Below are positions 8,101 to 14,675 of a DNA stretch of 21,509 nt, piece after piece (positions within the stretch are counted from its first letter, which is position 1; each line of letters starts with the position of its first letter). Source of the DNA: Desulfobulbus sp. Its GTDB lineage: Bacteria > Desulfobacterota > Desulfobulbia > Desulfobulbales > Desulfobulbaceae. Below the pieces are notes generated by a model. The model was not told the DNA's origin, searched no databases, and was given only the letters and a program-made list of their open reading frames with translations. The stretch covers positions 1 through 21,509 of the forward strand of contig DRKH01000103.1 of the NCBI GenBank assembly GCA_011051825.1, written 5' to 3'. A program made the translations under genes and the position numbers.

Positions 8101-11100
8101 GGGAAGGTACCATTCCGGGTCATAATGATCCTCCCGCATGTTGCCCCGTTCATCGACAAGCAGAGCCTGTACATCTCCGGCCCAACTGACATCATGGCCA
8201 AAGGCATCGTATTTTTTCGGATAGAAGATGGACTGATATACCGCGCCCTCGCCGGAGCGGGAATTGGAGACAACCGAGGCCGCCGTGCCGCTGGCGCTCC
8301 GGTTAAGAATGGCTGCAAAGGACTTGTTGAGCTGTTCTTCCAGGCGAAGAGGGTTGACGACATAAAAGTAACTGTCAGGTATGCCGTCGCTGTCCGCGTC
8401 CCACTCCTCTTTAAGGTCGGGAACAGGATCCTCCGTGTAATCTATGGCATGATTACCGTTAACATCCTCAAATGCGCTGAGCACCCCATCGCCGTTCAAA
8501 TCCTCTGTCGGGGTATTCCTGTCTTCAAAACCTCCCCACTTGGCCGCATACCAGAGAGGATTCTTCAACAACGTCGCGCCGGGGGACGTGCCGGGAACAA
8601 ACGTCCTCGTTGCGGTCTTCGGAAGTGGCAGGCCGTCATTGTAGCCGCTGCCGGGAGCCTGGCCCGGCGGGGTATCCAGGAAGTAATCCACATCATCTCC
8701 TGCGTCGGTATCCGCATCCCGAAGCTCAAGATAAATACCATCCTGGGTCGTGCCGGAGATGATATAGCCAAGGTGCTGAATAATGCAGCCTGAGGCATAG
8801 GTCGCGGACATGCTGATTTCCAGGGTATCATCGGAGGGATCCGAGGGAGTTCCGTTATCATTCACCTGGTATTCATACATGGCAATGGCATCCATGTCAT
8901 GGTCTGCCGCCTGCTCGACATCCTCGAAGTTGACCCGGAAAACTCCCCTGGTCGGCGTAATCTCCTGCACGTAAAAATCGACAATGGTATTGGTCGGCTG
9001 AAAATCCCCTTCCGCGTTACTTATACCAAGACAGCCGCCGACAGACTTGGCAAAGGGAATCAGGGTCACGGTATTGTTCCGGATCTTGATATTGATCTTC
9101 GGTAACGGCGAAGCCAGGCCAACGGCGTAAGTGGCCACATGCTGGGCGCCATCTGCTGAGGCGCTGATGTCTGTCTTGGCCCCATAATATGCTACCGCGG
9201 CAGCAGTGTAACTTCCCTGCTTGGTGGGTTCCTCAGGACAGAGACCACGCAGTTCCCCAAAGTTATCAACGGGTTTCGGAGTGCAGGCACCGTCATACGT
9301 GGCATCTTTCTGGCCTATGTAGTAATTGGCTCCACTGATGCCCTCTCCATCGGAGATCTTGGTGGCAAGGGCATCTTCATTGATGGGATTATTACCGGCA
9401 GAGTCGGTCAGGTCGCCGGTGAATGAAGGATTGAATATGTTCCCCGGTACCTGGTCCGAATCAAAGGTGGGATAGATGTCACTCAACACAAGCATGAACG
9501 GCTTGGCGCAACGTTCATATCCGTCGAGTTTGCCATTGCCGTTCGTATCCTCGCCCGGGTCCAGTACACCATTGCCGTTGGTGTCTTCAAGATGGTATGG
9601 ATCGATCCAGTCTGCCTTGGGCAGGCCAAGGGCATTGTCCAGGCTTCCCGCGTTGGTATAATCGAATGCCGGCGTGGGAGAAGGCTTGCCTGCAAAATAC
9701 CGCAATGCCTCGTACATGATTTCACCGGTGGGATTGCCCCAGTCCGGAAACTCGCCGTCATGCATCGGTCGGGTCGTTACCCAGGCATCGGGCCAGCCGG
9801 GATTATAAGAGTAGGAACCGTAATTGTACTCTGCGATCCGCAGGTTGTTGATCGTGTCGATGATGCCGCTGACGCCGGAGAACTGGCCCGTATCGGGATC
9901 AATTTCGTCCTTGATGGAGCTGATGTTTTTACGCAGCACTCCGCCCGCGGTATTCTTTGTATAGGAGCCTGTCATCAGGCCGAAGTACATGCGATCCGAT
10001 TCCCCGTAGCGCTGCAGCAGCCCTACTGGCTTGTAATCCCCGTCAGGATACTGTTTGCAGTTGTCTTCGACACCCACGGCGGGATCGCAGACCTTGACCC
10101 GTACGGTGAGGTCATGGATGGTCGAGGCAGGCGCGTCAAGATGGTATGTCGCCATATTCAGATCGGTAAACCGGGCGGCCGGGATGATGCTCCAAGCGTA
10201 CCCGGAGTCCGGACCGTTCCAGTAGAGGAAATACCGGTCTCCACCACCGGCCTCTTCCATGCGGAATTCTATGGAGTGTGTTCCGGCAGTCAGGTAGACG
10301 GTATCGGAATGCGAGGTGCACCAGCATGCCGCGTGGGGACCATAGTATCCGATAACCCTCTCGTTCGCTGTACCACCGTCGATGATGACCTCAACAGCAT
10401 CGTCGCCATCAACGGCAATCTGATAATTTCCCGCTGTCACCACATCAAGGTGGCCGGTGAATATGGCAAGGTAATTTTCCTGGTCACTGGCGTACCAGTC
10501 ATGGGTATCGGAGTATCCATAGTTACTGCCCCAGGGATTACCTCCGCCATCGATGGCACCGAAATCCGAATTGGACGGTGAAGGATACACTTGATCAACA
10601 TGGTTTCGAATGGTGTAGTCCAGCCACGCACCAGACCCGAACAGGTTGGCCGCAGTGGCAAATGTTGTTACCATGGACTCAAAGGCGGCATGGTCCGCCG
10701 GATGGCCTGGATGACCTCCCCCTGTGGTCGCGATGGAGTTATCGGCCACCGGTGATTCCTTGGATACCCACTCCCATATCCGATGGGTATTGTTGAGGGC
10801 GTACCGGAGCAGTGGAACACCGTTATCCGAAAGCGTGGTGGAGGCAAACAGGTGCCTCAAGCCGGGCTGTGGCACGGAAAAAGGCGTATAATCAGATATA
10901 TCATAACCATCCACTGCAACACTTGTATATTCCTTGCCCCATGAATGTGCGTCCTGGGGAACATAGACCCTCTGCAGTATGGTTTCGGTTGCGCTGTCAA
11001 CATCCCGAAATCCGCCATACAGGACCTTGCGCAAGGCATCCATCCGGGACGTGGTCAGGTAATTCAGGAAATCACCACTCCACTCGTTGGCGCCACTGCA

Positions 11101-11634
11101 CTTTTTGTCCGGTGTAACTGATGAGGGTTCAAACAGCGAGGTATCCTGTGAACCAGTGTCATTGTACGTATAGCATTTGTGGGAATCAAAATACCCATAG
11201 TAGTCGATCCCCTTGGTCCAGCGATGATCGCCGTTGACATCGGTAAAGGGTTCTGCATCCCAGACACCGTTGCCGTTGCTGTCGATGAACTCTCCCGGAT
11301 CCCAGGTTCCGTTGCCATTGGTATCTGTCAGGGTGGGCTCGGCATCCCAGACACCGTTGCCGTTGGTGTCGGTAAAAGGCTCATCCTCACCCTTGTAGCC
11401 AACGTCCAGGACGCCATCCTCGTTCAGATCCGAGGCATCGTTGTAGGCCTCGTAATAGAGTTTATGGTTGCGCCCCATGACCAGCATAACCAGCGGCGGT
11501 ACACTGGTGGTGAGAAAGGGGGGAACAGCGGCATAATCCTGGGCGGTCACGGCCAAAAGCTCTCCAGGGAGAAACAGGCTGAACGAAACCAGCAGGACCA
11601 TGCCGATTGCCGGAGCTTTCCTTGTACCCTTCAT
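5101..11634 (-). CDS. pilY1: Very large PilY1-type pilus tip adhesin with PA14 domain and calcium-loop repeats
   Basis: A protein of 2177 residues, about twice the usual PilY1 length. Residues 1-28 are a signal peptide. Residues 45-80 match the VWA-like start of deltaproteobacterial PilY1 but carry VMLVMGRNHKLYYEAYND where a MIDAS DxSxS would be. About 83-138 is a cluster of DxNGNGxWD loops; about 325-495 is a PA14 domain (DYTIRNHVD, YLAIFTGHLDV, AGNYQIAVDGDDAVEVIIDG, RYFLYWNGP). KPFMLVLSDIYPTFDSDQ near 710 resembles the later VWA strand. Residues 1238-1345 are nine 12-residue repeats. From about 1490 to the end comes the PilC/PilY1 beta-propeller (YAGGNDGMIHAFNGG; calcium loop DYDLDFNTD near 1846). 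Known PilY1 proteins sit at the pilus tip and prime assembly, retraction control, adhesion and surface sensing. The ATG at 11634 follows TAGGAGGCAGGC. It is the last gene of the fimT-pilW-pilV-pilX operon. What the PA14 domain binds is unknown. Confidence 0.95.
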   Translation of the reverse strand: MKGTRKAPAIGMVLLVSFSLFLPGELLAVTAQDYAAVPPFLTTSVPPLVMLVMGRNHKLYYEAYNDASDLNEDGVLDVGYKGEDEPFTDTNGNGVWDAEPTLTDTNGNGTWDPGEFIDSNGNGVWDAEPFTDVNGDHRWTKGIDYYGYFDSHKCYTYNDTGSQDTSLFEPSSVTPDKKCSGANEWSGDFLNYLTTSRMDALRKVLYGGFRDVDSATETILQRVYVPQDAHSWGKEYTSVAVDGYDISDYTPFSVPQPGLRHLFASTTLSDNGVPLLRYALNNTHRIWEWVSKESPVADNSIATTGGGHPGHPADHAAFESMVTTFATAANLFGSGAWLDYTIRNHVDQVYPSPSNSDFGAIDGGGNPWGSNYGYSDTHDWYASDQENYLAIFTGHLDVVTAGNYQIAVDGDDAVEVIIDGGTANERVIGYYGPHAACWCTSHSDTVYLTAGTHSIEFRMEEAGGGDRYFLYWNGPDSGYAWSIIPAARFTDLNMATYHLDAPASTIHDLTVRVKVCDPAVGVEDNCKQYPDGDYKPVGLLQRYGESDRMYFGLMTGSYTKNTAGGVLRKNISSIKDEIDPDTGQFSGVSGIIDTINNLRIAEYNYGSYSYNPGWPDAWVTTRPMHDGEFPDWGNPTGEIMYEALRYFAGKPSPTPAFDYTNAGSLDNALGLPKADWIDPYHLEDTNGNGVLDPGEDTNGNGKLDGYERCAKPFMLVLSDIYPTFDSDQVPGNIFNPSFTGDLTDSAGNNPINEDALATKISDGEGISGANYYIGQKDATYDGACTPKPVDNFGELRGLCPEEPTKQGSYTAAAVAYYGAKTDISASADGAQHVATYAVGLASPLPKINIKIRNNTVTLIPFAKSVGGCLGISNAEGDFQPTNTIVDFYVQEITPTRGVFRVNFEDVEQAADHDMDAIAMYEYQVNDNGTPSDPSDDTLEISMSATYASGCIIQHLGYIISGTTQDGIYLELRDADTDAGDDVDYFLDTPPGQAPGSGYNDGLPLPKTATRTFVPGTSPGATLLKNPLWYAAKWGGFEDRNTPTEDLNGDGVLSAFEDVNGNHAIDYTEDPVPDLKEEWDADSDGIPDSYFYVVNPLRLEEQLNKSFAAILNRSASGTAASVVSNSRSGEGAVYQSIFYPKKYDAFGHDVSWAGDVQALLVDERGNMREDHYDPEWYLPSHRTEPNPGRFQINLRSDIDRNGDGDCTDPDDVDYDGDGQCDKRDLIVLFEGDRVLKFDDVNENQRPDRDEDRDHDHQLDLGEDLNNNGILDPGEDVNGNGLLDASEDLNGNGYLDTDEDFNGNHKLDPGEDLNHNGELDTNEDFNGNRILDPGEDLNHNGRLDIIDETVWQSNDVSEALAGQIKYLWRASDWLNAIFTGSVPGASGSQIETIPDREDTGSLSDRRIFSFIDTNRNMVVDPGEQKEFVSSDPGFDDYLTLYSPALDAANVPQWVTDIRAAGNFSLFQQDQADRIINYIRGADQDLTGEYDIAGTSLPRMRSRQLVDPVDGVQKTWRLGDIIHSTPTVVGRPGEGYHLLYRDFSYADFVARYQKRRIVIYAGGNDGMIHAFNGGFYDGTSKTFKTALAEPFTDQNGDGVYTPGEPFIDWNGNGSYDGANQDNYALGAELWAYVPYNLLPHLYWLTEPGYPHVYFNDLKPRIFDARIFTPDNDHPNGWGTVMVVGMRFGGGKITADLNHNDTADPSDPTMSSAYVIFDITNPEAEPRVLAELSFARQGYTTCYPTAMPMENDSEHRWYLVFGSGPADANGDASPHPAPSSSDPDILTEAVSKQTAKLFVVDITELGTASAHLQYIDASGVRRTVPAAPSSPVDYYISELDSDAFVSDPIAVDYDLDFNTDVVYFGTVIGDDSSGWRGKLRRLLPLDDVQPSKWVSGDVNGDGMSDFTGTDSRARNTLIDLTSIPSLVGQGQPITAAPTIGLGDWIDFDGDGSFDAKNRWVFFGTGRFLTRSDAENVDQQSFYGIKEPWDASGFTWASVDRDANLLNTGELNVFDDESVRDKATAMPAPWPTWDDLLDEIYSTYDGWYINFEKSKERNIGQAVLLGDLLTFTTYRPSPDICTFEGESWLYALYYKSGTPYYKPVIGFSHNDFNGNGTLDEGEAQMKGKVYLGQGLAVTPNVHTGRQSGSTAFVQTSTGAVKTIEQLNPGMTKSGKASWMERR
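7600..7923 (-). repeat. 36-bp in-frame tandem repeat, nine units, inside pilY1
   Basis: Nine consecutive 12-codon units encode residues 1238-1345 of PilY1. The unit is D-x-N-x-N-x-x-L-D-x-x-E, for example DLNNNGILDPGE, DVNGNGLLDASE and DFNGNHKLDPGE. The spacing of D, N, N/D, G and D is that of dockerin/EF-hand-like calcium loops. Units differ at many silent positions, so the array is not a very recent duplication; the first and last units are the most degenerate. Confidence 0.9.
11221..11370 (-). repeat. N-terminal calcium-loop repeat cluster in pilY1
   Basis: Residues 89-138 of PilY1 hold four loops of 14-15 residues: DTNGNGVWDAEPTLT, DTNGNGTWDPGEFI, DSNGNGVWDAEPFT and a degenerate DVNGDHRW. 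They sit between two segments (DLNEDGVLDVGYK and IDYYGYFDSHKCY) that I expect to be nearly adjacent in related proteins, so this looks like an insertion. Confidence 0.75.
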
Positions 11635-11643
11635 GCCTGCCTC

Positions 11644-11952
11644 CTATTTCGCCTGCCAGATCTGGTAAATACGGTTGCCTTCGACACTGATCCAGACTGT
11701 CATTCCTGCTCCAAGGCGCTGCAATTGCTGGTGGCCCGCGGTCCGCGCAGGATGATTTCCACGAGTACCCTTCAACATGATCTTCACATTCGGCATGATC
11801 GTATATTCCACATTATCGACTGCAATATGGTATTGTCTCTCTTTCCATGGCGACCGCGTCACCTTTCCCTTGACAAAAACGGCAGCAGAAGCCGTTCCGG
11901 CAACAACCAGCAACAACAATACGAGAATCATGTTCCGGCCCAGTACGTTCAT
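11644..11952 (-). CDS. Small exported protein of the pilY1 operon, possibly PilY2-like
   Basis: A 102-residue protein with a clear signal peptide (MNVLGRNMILVLLLLVVAGT, cleavage likely after ASA near residue 22). The mature part of about 80 residues is predicted beta-rich by eye: VKGKVTRSPW, HIAVDNVEYTIMPNVKIML, LGAGMTVWISVEGNRIYQIW. It has no cysteine after the signal and no lipobox. I chose the ATG at 11952 because it follows AGGGGATGGACA and starts exactly at the signal peptide; longer upstream starts would overlap the end of pilX. It ends 9 bases before pilY1. In Pseudomonas the small gene pilY2 lies next to pilY1, and this one has similar size and place, though upstream rather than downstream. 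Function is unknown; a periplasmic helper or partner of PilY1 is inference. Confidence 0.75.
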   Translation of the reverse strand: MNVLGRNMILVLLLLVVAGTASAAVFVKGKVTRSPWKERQYHIAVDNVEYTIMPNVKIMLKGTRGNHPARTAGHQQLQRLGAGMTVWISVEGNRIYQIWQAK

Positions 11953-11990
11953 TGTCCATCCCCTACATAATCGATAGCTCATCGGACATT

Positions 11991-12680
11991 TCAATAAAGG
12001 CAATCCCCTTCCTGTCCGACCACGTGATTCCATTGCAACCGAAGAATTGATTCACTGCCGGCCTGCCCCAAGTGCTGAGAATGGATATCATACACCATGA
12101 GTGCTCCGCCGCCGGCTGCACCCTTGCCCTTCCCCTCATATCCGGCAGCGACCTGAATCGCTCCACCCTGGACCAGGCTGACAATCCCGTAAATGGAAAG
12201 GTTGGTATGCGGTCCCCGGCTTTGCGGGGGATTGACCGTTGCATCCCGGGGCGGGAAGGTGACATCCCGGTATGGATTCCTGGCTGCACTGTTGGCGCCG
12301 CCCGCCAGATAGAAGTCCCCCGGATAGAGGGATTGATTTGCCGAGGGTGCGGAATTCTGTCGCCAGAGGAGAGGGTCCAATACCTCAACACCCGATATCA
12401 GGGTGGAACTCGTGCCATCCGGGAGATTTCGATTAGTTGTAAATCCTCCGGGACAGCTCAGATTCTGCTCTGTCACTTCAATCCCTGTCTCCAGGCCGCC
12501 TTCGGCAGCATATAAAGATTCCCTGGCGAGCTTGTCATTATTGGCAACCTGCATGTCAAATACACTGGTATTGGTCGCGAAAATGCCGAGAAATGTCAAC
12601 ACCACCATGATTAGCATGGCGGTAACAAGAACAAACCCGCCCTCATTATCAAGAGATTTTGCGAGAGTAGAAATAACCAC
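11991..12680 (-). CDS. pilX: Minor pilin PilX-type
   Basis: A 229-residue protein with the PilX N-terminal pattern. A short polar start is followed by NEGGFVLVTAMLIMVVLTFL (residues 12-31), a single membrane helix, then NDKLARESLYAAEGGLETG, the typical continuation of the PilX helix. After the glycine the fifth residue is Thr, not Glu; loss of Glu5 is known in the PilX and GspK families, which cap the minor-pilin complex. The C-terminal globular part is Gly/Ser rich. The start is GTG at 12680, preceded by TTAGGGGGATCAG. It follows pilV by 9 bases and precedes the small exported gene by 38. It probably joins PilV, PilW and FimT in the PilY1-bearing tip complex. Confidence 0.85.
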   Translation of the reverse strand: MVISTLAKSLDNEGGFVLVTAMLIMVVLTFLGIFATNTSVFDMQVANNDKLARESLYAAEGGLETGIEVTEQNLSCPGGFTTNRNLPDGTSSTLISGVEVLDPLLWRQNSAPSANQSLYPGDFYLAGGANSAARNPYRDVTFPPRDATVNPPQSRGPHTNLSIYGIVSLVQGGAIQVAAGYEGKGKGAAGGGALMVYDIHSQHLGQAGSESILRLQWNHVVGQEGDCLY

Positions 12681-12689
12681 CTGATCCCC

Positions 12690-13166
12690 CTAAATAAGGT
12701 CGTCCTTTATATAAGTAAATACAACAGGTTGACGGAGAACATTTTTATTATCCTGGATAATAACCCTGATTGTTTTCAAATTTGGCATAGGGACATCAAC
12801 AGCTACATTCCAATAAATTGTGTACTTATTGTCAGACGTCGTAGACATTCCATCGGCAGTTGCATTTGTTGCATCATCAAGTCCAAAATTGCCGCCATCA
12901 TCATCAACGCCATCCTTATTCCCATCCTGTCCCGTGCCATCACCATCATTATCTTTCAGGCTGGCACTAGAAAATTTCATACCAATAAATCGTTCAACCA
13001 TGGAAGAATTCCACGTTGATGCGAGAGTCATTCTGTTTGCCCTGTAATTCTCTTTTACAGATCGGACCTGCATAGAATAGAGCGATAATATTCCTATAAC
13101 GAGAACAATAATAGCAATCATCACCTCAATCAGCGTGAATCCATCATCTTTCCTGGATGTATACAT
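12690..13166 (-). CDS. pilV: Minor pilin PilV-type, with Asp-rich insert
   Basis: A 158-residue prepilin. The leader is MYTSRKDDG and the prepilin-peptidase site is G-FTLIEVMIAIIVLVIGIL, with Glu5 present. The hydrophobic helix continues to about residue 33. The globular domain contains an unusual run around residues 68-93 (DNDGDGTGQDGNKDGVDDDG), which looks like stacked calcium loops. It starts 4 bases after the pilW stop codon. The gene is visibly richer in A and T than its neighbours. Minor pilins of this type prime pilus assembly with PilY1. Confidence 0.88.
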   Translation of the reverse strand: MYTSRKDDGFTLIEVMIAIIVLVIGILSLYSMQVRSVKENYRANRMTLASTWNSSMVERFIGMKFSSASLKDNDGDGTGQDGNKDGVDDDGGNFGLDDATNATADGMSTTSDNKYTIYWNVAVDVPMPNLKTIRVIIQDNKNVLRQPVVFTYIKDDLI

Positions 13167-13170
13167 GAAC

Positions 13171-13905
13171 CTATAACCCCATGTTTCTACACTGGACGGT
13201 TGTCATGAAAAAACGGCGACGAAAATTATCATTCGCCACCCATAACACGTTCCCCGACGCAGCAGTATACGTCGCTGTATTCCTGAACCTGTCATCGGGC
13301 CGGGTTGCCCGAGCCAGGATCGAAACCTGAACGAGAGAAACATCAGCCGGGGTCGTGGTTACGAGTCCATTCTTGTCGAGATACCTGAACTCTATGGCAT
13401 CAAACGAGTCGGCAACAGCCTGGTAGGCCGGCACCGCATTGTTGTTATCTCTCCTCCCCAGTTTTGTAACACCATCGGCGGCAACGTACAGGGCATAGGT
13501 CAAATTCTCCCCGGGATCGGAACAGTCACCATCGCTGTTCAAATCCCGCGAGAAGTCAAGCTGGTTGGCAGCTACCGACAATACGCCCGGCGCTACGGGT
13601 GCACCGGCAGCGCCAATATTGCAGGATGGACTCAACGTCGAACTCGTACCATGGTATCCTGCCAGTCGCAGTTCCCTGGTAAGAATATCAAGACCGGCAC
13701 GAATATTCTGCTGCATTGCAGCGACCTGATCCTGGACTGCATATACACGCTGCTGTGACGTGTAGGTTGCATACAGGGCAATAATAACGAAACTGGAAAT
13801 AACCAGGGTCATCATCAACTCGATCAGGGTAAATCCCTGCTCGACCAAATGATCGTTCCCTGGCTCAGGCATTTGATTTTTCCTGGACATAACCCGCAAT
13901 CTCAC
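13171..13905 (-). CDS. pilW: Minor pilin PilW-type
   Basis: A 244-residue prepilin with leader ending LVEQG and the processing site G-FTLIELMMTLVISSFVIIAL, Glu5 present. The segment QQNIRAGLDILTRELRLAGY is the standard PilW continuation. A calcium-loop-like DLNSDGDCSDPGE lies near residues 123-135. The frame opens with GTG at 13905, which overlaps the fimT stop codon (GTGA). An ATG at 13890 would give a 19-residue leader and is about equally likely, as neither has a strong ribosome site. The tight spacing on both sides shows an operon with fimT and pilV. Confidence 0.9.
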   Translation of the reverse strand: MRLRVMSRKNQMPEPGNDHLVEQGFTLIELMMTLVISSFVIIALYATYTSQQRVYAVQDQVAAMQQNIRAGLDILTRELRLAGYHGTSSTLSPSCNIGAAGAPVAPGVLSVAANQLDFSRDLNSDGDCSDPGENLTYALYVAADGVTKLGRRDNNNAVPAYQAVADSFDAIEFRYLDKNGLVTTTPADVSLVQVSILARATRPDDRFRNTATYTAASGNVLWVANDNFRRRFFMTTVQCRNMGL

Positions 13906-14435
13906 TGAATTGAAACATTACCGGCCCGACTGATCACCACGCTGACCGTGTGGCCGAGGCTGTTTACCAGAAATGCCGAGCCGTTGGCAAATCCGCCTCC
14001 ATTCTGTGTCGGTATCGCCGTTGGCCTGAATGCCAGGGTGGGGCACCCATCGTCATTGGCGACAAAGCTCAGGCCATTCCCTCCGCCCTTGGTCGTGTCG
14101 AGAGAGACATTTTCCGGCCAGCGCCTCACCTGCGCCACCACCTGTTCACCGGGGTCATACTCACAATCCGCATCCGAATCCTCAAAGACAATATAGGCGT
14201 ACATCACCCCCCCGACCTGTTGGTTAAAGGTCAGGGCAAAGTTCCTGTTCCGCTTGACAGCCTCGCTTTTTGCCTTCATGGCAGCACTGTACAGGTCCCT
14301 CGCCGCTGCCTTCAAACGCAGATTGGGAAGCCATGAACCCATACTCGAAACAGCGACCGCTGCCAGGATCAAGATAATGGCAACAACCGTAAAGACCTCG
14401 AGAACAGAAAAACCATCTTCGTTGGACAGTAACAT
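13902..14435 (-). CDS. fimT: Minor pilin FimT/GspH-type
   Basis: A 177-residue prepilin with a short leader MLLSNEDG and processing site G-FSVLEVFTVVAIILILAAVA, Glu5 present, followed by LRLKAAARDLYSAAMKAKSE as in GspH/FimT proteins. The C-terminal beta domain ends with the typical GSAFLVNSLGHTVSVVISRA. DSDADCEYDPGE is a possible calcium loop. I chose the ATG at 14435 over the upstream ATG at 14486 because GGAG lies 8 bases before it and because the predicted sigma54 start point (near 14475) falls between the two. It is the first gene of the minor-pilin/PilY1 operon. FimT of other bacteria has also been linked to DNA uptake, which cannot be judged here. Confidence 0.87.
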   Translation of the reverse strand: MLLSNEDGFSVLEVFTVVAIILILAAVAVSSMGSWLPNLRLKAAARDLYSAAMKAKSEAVKRNRNFALTFNQQVGGVMYAYIVFEDSDADCEYDPGEQVVAQVRRWPENVSLDTTKGGGNGLSFVANDDGCPTLAFRPTAIPTQNGGGFANGSAFLVNSLGHTVSVVISRAGNVSIQ

Positions 14436-14485
14436 GGAACGATCTCCAGAAATGGAACTCAATTTCTTCCTCCCGACTACTTTCA

Positions 14486-14501
14486 TGCAACAACAACACC
14501 A
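14486..14501 (-). promoter_or_regulatory. Sigma54-type promoter of the fimT-pilY1 operon
   Basis: On the minus strand TGG (14501-14499) and TTGCA (14490-14486) have the exact GG-N10-GC spacing of the -24/-12 elements. The central part TGTT deviates from the CACG consensus. Transcription would begin near 14475, giving a leader of about 40 bases to the fimT ATG at 14435. A sigma54 activator gene lies just upstream. Confidence 0.5.
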
Positions 14502-14675
14502 CCCATGAAAAATCTACTTTTTTGTAATTATTCAACTATGATAGACGACTAAAGACAGCGAGAAAATGATCCGGCCGCCATTAAACAGAAACAATTTTAT
14601 AAAAAAAGTATTGAAAACAAGAGGGAGGTATAAAAAAGAATAACAATATATGAAATTATTATCCGGCCGTAGGTC

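Noticed and set aside
7585..8793. A 402-codon plus-strand open frame opposite pilY1
   Set aside because: Its Ile/Val-rich repeats are simply the reverse complement of the Asp/Asn repeats of PilY1. There is no ribosome site or recognisable domain.
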